Assembly (NCBI GenBank): GCA_937136445.1
Contig: CAKZOQ010000332.1
Coordinates: 1-11,248 of the forward strand
Source: an uncultured Gemmatimonadota bacterium
Lineage (GTDB): Bacteria; Gemmatimonadota; Gemmatimonadetes; Longimicrobiales; Gaopeijiaceae
Length of the DNA: 11,248 bases
Direction of reading: 5' to 3'
The translations under genes and the position numbers were made by a program. The notes below the pieces were generated by a model. That model did no database searches and was not told the origin of the DNA. It saw only the letters and a program-made list of their open reading frames with translations. Below are positions 1 to 10,191 of this stretch, piece by piece. Each line of letters starts with the position of its first letter. The first letter of the stretch is position 1.

Positions 1-1419
1 GTGACCCGGACCTACGTGAAGTACGTGGACACCGGGCACTTCCCCCAGACGCGGCGCTCCTTCCAGGTGACGCGCTGCAACCAGTGCGCCGACGCTCCCT
101 GCGTGACGGCCTGCCCCACGGCCTCCATGCACGCCCGACCCGACGGGATCGTGGACTTCGACAAGTCCATCTGCATCGGGTGCAAGGCGTGCATCGCGGC
201 CTGCCCCTACGACGCCATCTTCATCAACCCCGAGGACCATGCAGCGGAGAAGTGCAACTTCTGCGCGCACCGGCTCGAGGTGGGTCTGGAGCCTGCCTGT
301 GTGGTGGTCTGTCCCACCCAGGCCATCCTGGTGGGGGACATGAACGATCCCCTCTCGGAGGTGAATCGGATCATCCACCGGGACGCCGTGAGCGTGCGAC
401 GGCCGGAGAAGGAGACCCGGCCCAAGCTCTTCTACAAGGGGGCGGACCAGTGCACGCTGGATCCGCTGGCGGCGCGGACCCCGGACGGCGGCCTCTTCAT
501 GTGGTCCGAGCAGGGTGACGTTCCCCACCAGGTACCGTCGGGCCATCCCGGGGCCGCCGCCAACAGCTCCGCCGCCGCAGTGGTGAGCTACGACGTGGTC
601 CACCGGGCACCGTGGGACTGGCGGGTGAGTCTCTACACCTTCACCAAGTCGGTGGCGGCGGGGGCCTACCTGGTACCCTGGCTCGCCGGGCTCCTGGGTG
701 CCGGCGCCGGCGCCTCCGGGGTGTGGAGCTCCGCCGCGTGGCTCACCGTCGGCCCGCTGATGGCCCTCCTCTTCCTGGCCCTCACCGGCGCCCTCCTCAT
801 CTGGGACCTGGAGCGTCCGGAGCGGTTCTGGATGGTCCTCCTCAAGCCCCAGCCCAAGAGCTGGCTGGTGCGTGGCGGCTTCCTCATCACGGGCTACGGG
901 GCGGTGTTGGCGGCGCACCTGGCGCTGGTTGCCACCGGACGGGAGGCGGCCACCGTGGCCCTGGGATGGCTGGGCGGGCCCCTGGCGCTGGGCACCGCGG
1001 TCTACACCGCGTTCCTCCTCGCGCAGGCCCGGGCCCGGGACCTCTGGCAGAGCTCGCTCCTCCCGCCCCACTTGGCGGTGCAGGGGATCCTGGCCGGCGC
1101 CGGGGCTCTGCTGCTGGTTCCGGGGCTGCGCACCCCCTGGTTCGCCGGCTGCTTCGCCGCCGCATGCGGTCTCCACGTCCTCCTGGGATTGGGCGAGGTT
1201 TCGATGGCGCACCCCACCGCTCACGCCCGTCTGGCGGTCCGCAACATGACCCGCGGCCAATGGGCTGGTGCCTGGTGGGGGGGGCTGGCCCTCGCGCTGC
1301 TGGGGCCGGCGCTCCTGGGCACCTCGCTCTGGCCGGCGGGGGTGGCCGCAGCGCTGCTGGGTCTCTTCCTCTACGAACACGCCTACGTGCAGGCGGGCCA
1401 GTCCGTCCCCCTGGCGTGA
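1..1419 (+). CDS. Iron-sulfur (DmsB/PsrB-type) and NrfD-type membrane anchor fusion protein, 5' partial
   Basis: Electron-transfer and quinone-reactive subunit of the molybdoenzyme encoded next. Numbering from base 1, three four-cysteine groups are visible: C26/C29/C34/C38, C58/C61/C64/C68 and C85/C88/C100/C104. These match groups 2, 3 and 4 of the 16-Cys DmsB/PsrB/NrfB family. Group 1, normally at the N-terminus, is absent, so the gene almost certainly begins upstream and the GTG at base 1 is an internal valine codon. A linker (about residues 130-195) leads to an NrfD/PsrC-like domain with roughly eight hydrophobic segments and the family-like motif WDLERPERFWMVLLKP after the second. DmsB/PsrB and NrfD/PsrC are usually separate proteins; here they are continuous with no stop or frameshift. 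The stop lies 55 bases before the molybdoenzyme start, so co-transcription is likely. The class is secure; the electron direction (quinol oxidation or quinone reduction) is not shown. Confidence 0.9.
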   Translation: MTRTYVKYVDTGHFPQTRRSFQVTRCNQCADAPCVTACPTASMHARPDGIVDFDKSICIGCKACIAACPYDAIFINPEDHAAEKCNFCAHRLEVGLEPACVVVCPTQAILVGDMNDPLSEVNRIIHRDAVSVRRPEKETRPKLFYKGADQCTLDPLAARTPDGGLFMWSEQGDVPHQVPSGHPGAAANSSAAAVVSYDVVHRAPWDWRVSLYTFTKSVAAGAYLVPWLAGLLGAGAGASGVWSSAAWLTVGPLMALLFLALTGALLIWDLERPERFWMVLLKPQPKSWLVRGGFLITGYGAVLAAHLALVATGREAATVALGWLGGPLALGTAVYTAFLLAQARARDLWQSSLLPPHLAVQGILAGAGALLLVPGLRTPWFAGCFAAACGLHVLLGLGEVSMAHPTAHARLAVRNMTRGQWAGAWWGGLALALLGPALLGTSLWPAGVAAALLGLFLYEHAYVQAGQSVPLA

Positions 1420-1474
1420 CGGGACCTGCTCCCTCCGCCGTCCTTCGGTCTTCGAGCCCGAACCCCCAAAGATC

Positions 1475-4423
1475 ATGACCCTCGACGAGCTGAACGACCG
1501 CGTCCTGGCCGCCCGGGAGGCCACCGAAGCCCGGGGCGAGACCTTCTATCCCGGCCCGAGCCGCATCCACCTCGCCGCCTACCCGCCCCGGGAGCGCTGG
1601 CACGACTGGGTGGAGCTGGACGCCCGGGCGTGGCCCGAACGGGTGGAGAAGCGCTACACGCTGGTGCCCACCACCTGCTTCAACTGCGAATCCGCCTGCG
1701 GACTGTTGGCCTATGTGGACCAGGACTCGCTGGAGGTGCAGAAGTTCGAGGGGAATCCGGAGCACCCAGGTTCCCGCGGGCGGAACTGCGCCAAGGGTCC
1801 GGCCACCCTCAACCAGGTCACGGACCCCGACCGGATCCTCTACCCGCTGAAGCGGGTGGGAGAGCGGGGCGAGGGGCGGTGGCAACGGGTCTCCTGGGAC
1901 GAGGCGCTGGACGACATCGCCGACCGCATCCGCACGGCCATGCAGGAGGAGCGACACGAGGAGGTCATGTACCACGTGGGACGGCCGGGGGAGGACGGCT
2001 TCACCACCCGCATGCTCTCGGCCTGGGGCGTGGACGGGCACAACTCCCACACCAACGTCTGCTCCGCCAGCGCCCGGGTGGGCTTCAACGCCTGGATGGG
2101 CATGGACCGGCCCAGCCCGGACCACGCCAACGCCGACGTGATCCTCCTGGTGAGCGCCCATCTGGAGAGCGGTCACTACTTCAACCCCCACGCCCAGCGC
2201 ATCATCGAGGGGCGGAAGAGGGGTGCCAAGCTCATCGTCCTGGACACCCGTCTCTCCAACACCTCCACCCACGCCGACCACTGGCTGCCCACCATCCCCG
2301 GGTCCGAGCCGGCCCTCCTCCTGGCGCTGGCCTCCTGGATGATCCGCCGACGGCGGTACAACCGGGCCTTCGTCCGACGATGGTGGAACTGGCAGGAGTA
2401 CATGGAGCACGTCCGGGGCGAGCCCGAGGCTCCCTTCGAGGAGTTCGAGGAGGCGCTCGAGGAGCGCTACGCCGAGTACACGCTGGAGTACGCCGCCCGG
2501 GAGTCGGGCATCTCGGTGGAGGAGCTGGAGCAGGTGGCGGAGACGGTGGCGGGGGCGGGGACGCGCCTCTCTACCCACAACTGGCGGAGCGCCGGGTCGG
2601 CCAACCTAGGGGGATGGCAGGTGGCCCGATCGCTCTTCTTCCTCAACGCCCTCCTGGGCGCCGCGGCGGTGGAGGGAGCGACCTATCCCAACGCCTGGAA
2701 CAAGTACACGCCCAAGCCTCCCAGACCCGCAGGACGGAAGCCGACCCGGTGGAACGAGCTCCTCTGGCCGGAGGAATACCCCCTGGCCATGCACGAGCTC
2801 TCGTACCTCATGCCCCACCTCATGAAGGAGCGGGGCGGCTTCGTGGACACCTACTTCACCCGGGTCTACAACCCCGTCTGGACGAACCCCGACGGCTTCA
2901 GTTGGGTGGAGATGCTCACCGACCACGAGAAGATCGGGTGCCACGTGGCCATGACCCCCACCTGGAACGAGACGGCCTATTTCGCCGACTACGTCCTGCC
3001 CATGGGGCACGGCTCGGAGCGCCACGACCTCACCTCGTACGAGCAGTACGACGGCCAGTACATCAGCTTCCGGCAGCCGGTGCTGCGGGAGGCGCGCCAA
3101 CGAATGGGCGAGGAGGTCACCGACACGCGGCAGGTGAATCCCGGGGAGGTGTGGGAGGAGAACGAGTTCTGGATGGAGCTCACCTGGCGCATCGATCCCG
3201 ATGGCGAGCTGGGCATCCGCCGCTTCTTCGAGTCGTTGGAGCGGCCCGGGGAGAAGATGACGGTGGACGAGTACTACGGCTGGATCTTCGACCACTCGGT
3301 GCCCGGGCTCCCGGAGGTCGCCGCCGAGCGGGGGATGACGCCACTGGAGTACATGCGCAGCTACGGGGCCTTCGAGGTGGCGCGGAAGGTGGGGCCGGTG
3401 TACGAGGAGGCCGTCCCCGACGACGAACTGGAGGACGTCCGGGTGGACGCCGCCGGCCGGGTCTTCAGCCGGGCTCCCCGACCCGACAGCCCACGGGCCG
3501 GCGCCAGTACCGTCTTCGACGACGAGTCGGAGGGACGAAGGCGGGTCGGGGTGCGGGTGGAGGGCGAGATCCTCAAGGGCTGGCCCACCCCGTCGGGGAA
3601 GCTGGAGTTCTGGTCCCGGACCCTGGCGGAGTGGGGCTGGCCGGAGGCGGCGGTGCCTACCTACCTCCGGAGCCACGTCCACCCCGAGGAGCTGGCGGAG
3701 GACGAGATGGTGCTCCTCTCCACCTTCCGACTCCCGGTGCAGATCCACACCCGGAGCGCCAACGCCAAGTGGCTCAACGAGATCGCCCACACCAACCCCC
3801 TCTGGATCCACCCGCGGGACGCGGGTCGCCTGGGCGTGGAGCGCACCGGAGACCTGGTCCGTGTGGAGACCGAGATCGGCTACTTCGTCGTGAAGGCCTG
3901 GGTGACCGAGGGGATCCGGCCCGGCGTGGTGGCCTGTAGCCACCACATGGGGCGTTGGAAGCCCCAATCGCCCTCCGGAGCGCCCGATGGGGGCCTGCAG
4001 GGCGCCGGCCAGTCCATGGCCACGGTGGCCCTCCGACAGGACCGGGAGCGCTGGAGCCTGGACCGGATGTCCGGCGGCGGACCGTACGCCTCATCCGACC
4101 CCGACACCCTCCGGATCTGGTGGACCGACGTGGGCGTGCACCAGAACCTCACCCACGCCGTGCATCCCGACCCGGTGTCGGGACAGCACTGCTGGCACCA
4201 GGCCGTGCGGGTCCGCGCCGCCGCGTCCGGCGACGCCTATGGCGACATCTCCGTGGACGTGGAGAAGGCCCACCGCGTCTACCACGCCTGGCTCGAGCGG
4301 ACTCGATCCGCGACGCGTCATTCGCCGGACGGCACGCGGCGGCCCTACTGGATCGCCCGCCCCGTCCGCCCCACCCGGGAGGCCTACCAGCTCCCGGATC
4401 CGCCGGCGCCCGTCGCCGGCTGA
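1475..4423 (+). CDS. Molybdopterin (bis-MGD) oxidoreductase catalytic subunit, DMSO reductase superfamily, no Tat signal
   Basis: Catalytic subunit of a membrane-anchored redox complex, 982 residues. C68, C71, C75 and C105 form the N-terminal [4Fe-4S] site (CFNCESAC, then GRNCAKG). C196 in SHTNVCSASARVG sits at the molybdenum-ligand position. The next residue is Ser, not the His that follows the Cys/Sec in formate dehydrogenases, so this is not a formate dehydrogenase. The middle of the protein (ETAYFADYVLPMG) and the C-terminal molybdopterin-dinucleotide domain (about residue 750 onward) fit the PsrA/TtrA/SoeA/ArrA side of the superfamily. The ATG at 1475 is chosen because the reading frame upstream is shadow sequence of the preceding gene; its Shine-Dalgarno is weak. 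The N-terminus is hydrophilic, with no twin-arginine motif or hydrophobic core, so the enzyme is probably cytoplasmic. Candidate substrates are sulfite, polysulfide/thiosulfate or an As/Se oxyanion; none is proven. Confidence 0.92.
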   Translation: MTLDELNDRVLAAREATEARGETFYPGPSRIHLAAYPPRERWHDWVELDARAWPERVEKRYTLVPTTCFNCESACGLLAYVDQDSLEVQKFEGNPEHPGSRGRNCAKGPATLNQVTDPDRILYPLKRVGERGEGRWQRVSWDEALDDIADRIRTAMQEERHEEVMYHVGRPGEDGFTTRMLSAWGVDGHNSHTNVCSASARVGFNAWMGMDRPSPDHANADVILLVSAHLESGHYFNPHAQRIIEGRKRGAKLIVLDTRLSNTSTHADHWLPTIPGSEPALLLALASWMIRRRRYNRAFVRRWWNWQEYMEHVRGEPEAPFEEFEEALEERYAEYTLEYAARESGISVEELEQVAETVAGAGTRLSTHNWRSAGSANLGGWQVARSLFFLNALLGAAAVEGATYPNAWNKYTPKPPRPAGRKPTRWNELLWPEEYPLAMHELSYLMPHLMKERGGFVDTYFTRVYNPVWTNPDGFSWVEMLTDHEKIGCHVAMTPTWNETAYFADYVLPMGHGSERHDLTSYEQYDGQYISFRQPVLREARQRMGEEVTDTRQVNPGEVWEENEFWMELTWRIDPDGELGIRRFFESLERPGEKMTVDEYYGWIFDHSVPGLPEVAAERGMTPLEYMRSYGAFEVARKVGPVYEEAVPDDELEDVRVDAAGRVFSRAPRPDSPRAGASTVFDDESEGRRRVGVRVEGEILKGWPTPSGKLEFWSRTLAEWGWPEAAVPTYLRSHVHPEELAEDEMVLLSTFRLPVQIHTRSANAKWLNEIAHTNPLWIHPRDAGRLGVERTGDLVRVETEIGYFVVKAWVTEGIRPGVVACSHHMGRWKPQSPSGAPDGGLQGAGQSMATVALRQDRERWSLDRMSGGGPYASSDPDTLRIWWTDVGVHQNLTHAVHPDPVSGQHCWHQAVRVRAAASGDAYGDISVDVEKAHRVYHAWLERTRSATRHSPDGTRRPYWIARPVRPTREAYQLPDPPAPVAG

Positions 4424-4428
4424 GCGGA

Positions 4429-5337
4429 GTGGCCGCACCTCCCGCCGAGCTCCTGCGGGCCCTGGCGGTCCTCGCCGAACCTGCGAGTCCCGCCCACGAG
4501 GGGCTTGCCCGGGCGCTCGATCTACCCGCGCCCCCCGAGGGGAGCGGCTGGGCGGACCTCTTTCTCTTCCAGCTCCACCCCTACGCCTCGGTGCACCTGG
4601 GGCCCGAGGGGATGCTGGGCGGGGAGGTGCGGGAGCGCATCGCCGGCTTCTGGCGGGCGGTGGGGCGGACCCCGCCCCCGGAGGCCGACCACCTCTCCGC
4701 CCTTCTGGGACTTCACGCAGCCCTCCGGGACGAGGCGGCGGGACACCGGGAAGCCGGGGAGGAGGCCGTGGCCGAGCTGGTGGAGCGGAGCGCCGCGGCC
4801 CTTCTCCACGAGCACCTTCTCCCCTGGCTCCCCCCCTTCCTGGACCGCGTGGAGGCGCTGGGCACCCCGCACCAGGCCGCCTGGGCCGGCCTCCTGCGGG
4901 CGACGCTGGCGGCCGGCCCAGGCGCCGGACCGTCGGAGGCGCCGGTGCACCTGCGGCGGGCTCCGGAGCTTCCGGATCCTCGGGCGGAGGGTGGGACGGA
5001 GTTCGCCGCCCATCTTCTGGCCCCCGTGCGCACCGGGGTCCTGGTCACCCGCCACGACCTGGCGGTGGTGGCCCGGGGTCTCGGGCTGGGCCTTCGGGCG
5101 GGAGAGCGACGCTACGCGCTGGACCACCTCCTGGGACTGGACCCGTCCGGGACGCTGGAGGCGCTGGCGGAGCTGGCACGCGACCGGGCGGAGAGCTACC
5201 GGCGGTGGCCGGAGTCCCTGGAACGCCCACGCCGTTTCTGGGTTTCCCGAGCGGAGCGTACGGCAGGGCTCCTGCAGGAGCTGGCCGCCGAAGCGCAGAC
5301 GGTCCGCTCCGACCCCGAGGCACCGTCCCCGTCATGA
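4429..5337 (+). CDS. TorD/NarJ-like molybdoenzyme assembly chaperone
   Basis: Probable system-specific chaperone that holds the apo-molybdoenzyme during cofactor insertion, in the cytoplasm. The 302-residue protein is largely helical in character. Around residues 85-95 it carries the TorD-family pattern of an acidic residue followed by DHL and a hydrophobic helix (EADHLSALLGLHAAL), then a segment ending in HEHLLPWLPPFLDRV, the usual HL..W.P.F stretch. Family members are usually near 200 residues, so this one has about 100 extra at the C-terminus, rich in Arg and Glu. The start is the GTG at 4429, five bases after the molybdoenzyme stop; no well-placed Shine-Dalgarno is seen, so translational coupling is likely. 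The stop overlaps the next start (ATGA). Position directly behind the catalytic gene supports the role more strongly than the divergent sequence does. Confidence 0.8.
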   Translation: MAAPPAELLRALAVLAEPASPAHEGLARALDLPAPPEGSGWADLFLFQLHPYASVHLGPEGMLGGEVRERIAGFWRAVGRTPPPEADHLSALLGLHAALRDEAAGHREAGEEAVAELVERSAAALLHEHLLPWLPPFLDRVEALGTPHQAAWAGLLRATLAAGPGAGPSEAPVHLRRAPELPDPRAEGGTEFAAHLLAPVRTGVLVTRHDLAVVARGLGLGLRAGERRYALDHLLGLDPSGTLEALAELARDRAESYRRWPESLERPRRFWVSRAERTAGLLQELAAEAQTVRSDPEAPSPS

Positions 5338-6947
5338 GCGTGGATCTCCCATCCCATCCGCGGCACCGCTTCCGTCTCCGGGACGCCGTCGCCGGGGTGA
5401 GCGTGGCTCTGGTGGCCATCCCCCAGGCCATGGCCTACGCAGAGCTCGCCGGCCTTCCGAGCCACCACGGGCTCTACGCCGTGGCCCTCCCCCTCCTGGC
5501 TGCAGCCCTCTTCGCCTCCTCGCCCTACCTGCAGACCGGGCCGGTGGCCACCACTTCGCTCCTCACCTTCGGTGCGCTGGTCCCGCTGGCCTCGCCGGGG
5601 AGTCCCGAGTTCGTGGGCGCCGCGGCCGTCCTGGCCCTGGTGGTGGGCCTCACCCGAGTGGTGGTGGGCGCGCTGCGGGTGGGGTGGATCTCGTACTTCA
5701 TGTCCAAGCCGGTCCTGGAGGGGTTCATGACCGGGGCGGCCGTCCTCATCGTGGCCTCCCAGCTCCCGCCGGCGCTGGGCGTCGTCCCTGGGGAGGGAGG
5801 GGTCCTCCGACAGGCCTTCGCCAGCCTGCGCGCTCCGGAGAGCTGGAACTCCCTCAGCGTGGGGATGTCCGTGGGGACGGTGACCGTGGTGGTGGTGGCG
5901 CGTCGGCTGCATCCGCTGGTGCCGGGGGTGCTGATCGCGGCGGTGGGGGGGATCGTGGCTTCGCTCCTCCTTCCCTACAACGGCGCCGTGGTGGGGGACG
6001 TGCCCACCGGGCTGCCCCCGCTGGACCTCTCCCTTCCCTTCGGCCTCATCCCGGCCCTCCTGGTGCCCGGCGTCATCATCGCCCTGGTGGGCTTCGCGGA
6101 AGCCTCCTCCATCTCCCGGACCTACGCCTCGGAGGAACGGGAGCGGTGGGACGCCAACCGGGAGTTCCTGGGTCAGGGCGCGGCCAGCGTGGTGGCGGGC
6201 CTCCCCGGCGGGTTTCCGGTGGGGGGCTCCTTCGCCCGGAGCGGGCTCACCAAGATGCTGGGGGCGTCCAGCCGGTGGGCGGGCTTCGTCACCGGCTTGA
6301 CCGTCCTCCTCTTCCTCCCCTTCGCCGGGATCCTGACGCCGCTCCCACGGGCGGTGCTGGCAGGGATCGTCATCGCCGCCGTCCTCTCCATGCTCCATCC
6401 CGGGTCGCTCCTGCGCCTGGCCGACATGTCCCGGGCCCAGGCCGGGGTGGGGTGGGGGACCTTCGTCCTCACCCTCCTCCTGGCCCCCCGGGTGGACCAG
6501 GCGGTGCTCCTGGCCATGCTGGCCTCCGCCACCCTCCACCTCATGCGGGAGCTCCGGCTGGAGGTCCGGGCCCGCCGTGTGGCCGACACCCTGCATCTCC
6601 ATCCTCGGGGCGTCCTCTGGTTCGCTTCGGCGCCGGTCCTGGACGACCGCATCCTGGCCAACCTGGAACGGCATCGGGATGCGCAGAAGCTCGTGCTGCA
6701 CCTGGGCGGGCTGGGTCGGGTGGACCTCACCGGCGCCAGCATGCTCGCCGAGATGCTGGATCAGCTCCGCACCTCCGGCCTGGAGGTGACGGTGGAGGGC
6801 GTGCCCACCCACGCCCGGAGGGTGCTCAAGGGCGCAGGCGCCCCGGGGGTGGACCAGGCCGAGGATCCGGTGGACGCCGAGCCCGACGAAGACCTTCCTG
6901 GAGGATACGGAACCGGCGAAGGCCGGGCCCCCCGGGACTGGAGCTGA
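5334..6947 (+). CDS. SulP-family anion transporter with C-terminal STAS domain
   Basis: Inner-membrane carrier of the SLC26/SulP family, which moves sulfate, bicarbonate or other anions. The 537-residue protein opens with the diagnostic segment AGVSVALVAIPQAMAYAELA (about residues 21-40), followed by LAGLPSHHGLYA, a TGPVATTSLL stretch, and SKPVLEGFMTGAAVLIVASQ. Numerous hydrophobic helices run to about residue 410. A cytoplasmic STAS domain spans about residues 412-510, with the conserved loop VDLTG (D464, T466, G467) and then a short acidic tail. Length is typical for a bacterial SulP protein. The ATG overlaps the chaperone stop codon (ATGA, 5334-5337), implying coupled translation with the molybdoenzyme operon. 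The substrate cannot be read from sequence: sulfate fits an operon that handles sulfur compounds, while bicarbonate remains possible because no carbonic anhydrase or sulfate-assimilation gene is in view to decide. Confidence 0.93.
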   Translation: MSVDLPSHPRHRFRLRDAVAGVSVALVAIPQAMAYAELAGLPSHHGLYAVALPLLAAALFASSPYLQTGPVATTSLLTFGALVPLASPGSPEFVGAAAVLALVVGLTRVVVGALRVGWISYFMSKPVLEGFMTGAAVLIVASQLPPALGVVPGEGGVLRQAFASLRAPESWNSLSVGMSVGTVTVVVVARRLHPLVPGVLIAAVGGIVASLLLPYNGAVVGDVPTGLPPLDLSLPFGLIPALLVPGVIIALVGFAEASSISRTYASEERERWDANREFLGQGAASVVAGLPGGFPVGGSFARSGLTKMLGASSRWAGFVTGLTVLLFLPFAGILTPLPRAVLAGIVIAAVLSMLHPGSLLRLADMSRAQAGVGWGTFVLTLLLAPRVDQAVLLAMLASATLHLMRELRLEVRARRVADTLHLHPRGVLWFASAPVLDDRILANLERHRDAQKLVLHLGGLGRVDLTGASMLAEMLDQLRTSGLEVTVEGVPTHARRVLKGAGAPGVDQAEDPVDAEPDEDLPGGYGTGEGRAPRDWS

Positions 6948-7053
6948 ACCCCGGCCCCTTGTCCCGGTGTGCTGGCGGATCGTCGGGGCGCTCCGTACCC
7001 TCTCTTCCCCATCCCACCTTCTACGCTACCTCACCGCCCTCCGGAGGCCCTCG
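6948..7053. other. Intergenic region between the SulP gene and ppdK
   Basis: At 106 bases this is the longest gap in the window. It holds the ppdK Shine-Dalgarno sequence near its right end. I see no rho-independent terminator with a T tract and no convincing -35/-10 pair. The sequence is more pyrimidine-rich than its surroundings (about 6997-7045). The start of ppdK transcription is therefore open: read-through from the SulP operon or an unrecognised promoter are both possible. Confidence 0.5.
7043..7047 (+). promoter_or_regulatory. Shine-Dalgarno sequence of ppdK (GGAGG)
   Basis: GGAGG lies six bases before the TTG at 7054. It is the clearest ribosome binding site in the window and decides the ppdK start, because the reading frame stays open upstream to about 6967 and contains other possible starts. 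The protein beginning at this TTG (QKFVYLFSE after the initiator) matches the usual PPDK N-terminus. Confidence 0.8.
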
Positions 7054-9804
<2,751 letters not shown>

Positions 9805-9857
9805 GGGGGATCACCTGAGGACGTCGATACCACCGCCCTTCCACGACGGGACCTACC

Positions 9858-10139
9858 ATGTTCGAGCTCATCGCCCTGGGCATCGCCGGGGCCACAGGCA
9901 TCTTCGGCCATACCCGATCCCGGAAGTTCGTGGGCAAGCGGCTCCGGTACACCGACCTGGTGGAGACCCCCATGCTGGGGGTGTGGGCTGGAGTGGCCGC
10001 CACGGTGGTCGCGGCGCCCGTCGTGGCGCTCCTGCCCGTGGTGGGTGCCGGGACCGCCCTGGCTGCGGGGCTGGGGGTCGGCACCGGGGTCTCCCTGGGG
10101 GTGCGCGACACCAAGAAGCCGCCGCTCCTGGAGGACTGA
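9858..10139 (+). CDS. Small membrane protein of unknown function
   Basis: A 93-residue protein I cannot assign to a named family. Residues 4-17 are hydrophobic and are followed by a strongly basic stretch (RSRKFVGKRLR, about 20-30). Residues 39-82 form a long Ala/Gly/Val-rich segment with a central PVVALLPVVGAG, long enough for two membrane helices or a hairpin. The C-terminus is short and charged. The basic stretch before the second hydrophobic part would favour the cytoplasmic side by the positive-inside rule. The ATG is preceded by a weak GGGA about six bases upstream. It lies 53 bases after ppdK and 52 before the glycosyltransferase gene, so it may be co-transcribed with either. GC content matches its neighbours, and the hydrophobic-basic-hydrophobic layout supports a real gene rather than a chance frame. 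Confidence 0.72.
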   Translation: MFELIALGIAGATGIFGHTRSRKFVGKRLRYTDLVETPMLGVWAGVAATVVAAPVVALLPVVGAGTALAAGLGVGTGVSLGVRDTKKPPLLED

Positions 10140-10191
10140 TCCCAGGGCGGTCACTGCGCCGCCTGCCGCGTCCCGGGGGCCAGTAGCCGCC

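Noticed and set aside
1..3. GTG at base 1 as the true start of the iron-sulfur/NrfD fusion gene
   Set aside because: The family needs another four-Cys group before this point, and RTYVKYVDTG corresponds to an internal part of DmsB/PsrB-like proteins, so the gene most likely begins before the window.
1268..1474. Upstream extension of the molybdoenzyme frame containing RR pairs that could be read as a Tat motif
   Set aside because: It overlaps the end of the NrfD domain in another frame, has no hydrophobic core after the arginines and no Tat consensus; the ATG at 1475 gives the sensible N-terminus.
887..2578. A 563-codon minus-strand open frame across the anchor and molybdoenzyme genes
   Set aside because: Spans two well-supported + strand genes and has repetitive Arg/Pro/Gly-rich composition typical of antisense frames in very GC-rich DNA.
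1475..4423. Formate dehydrogenase assignment for the molybdoenzyme
   Set aside because: Formate dehydrogenases have Cys or Sec followed by His at the Mo ligand; here C196 is followed by Ser.
5196..6812. A 538-codon minus-strand open frame opposite the SulP gene
   Set aside because: The translation is rich in Gly, His, Glu and Gln without hydrophobic or domain pattern; the opposite strand encodes a clear SulP transporter.
6921..6956. Inverted repeat GGCCGGG / CCCGGCC around the SulP stop codon as a terminator
   Set aside because: The left arm is inside the coding sequence, the loop is about 22 bases, and no T tract follows; such short GC palindromes are expected by chance here.
10146..10163. 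Five-base stem GGCGG / CCGCC between the small membrane protein and the glycosyltransferase as a terminator
   Set aside because: The stem is short, the loop is eight bases and there is no T run; not distinguishable from background.
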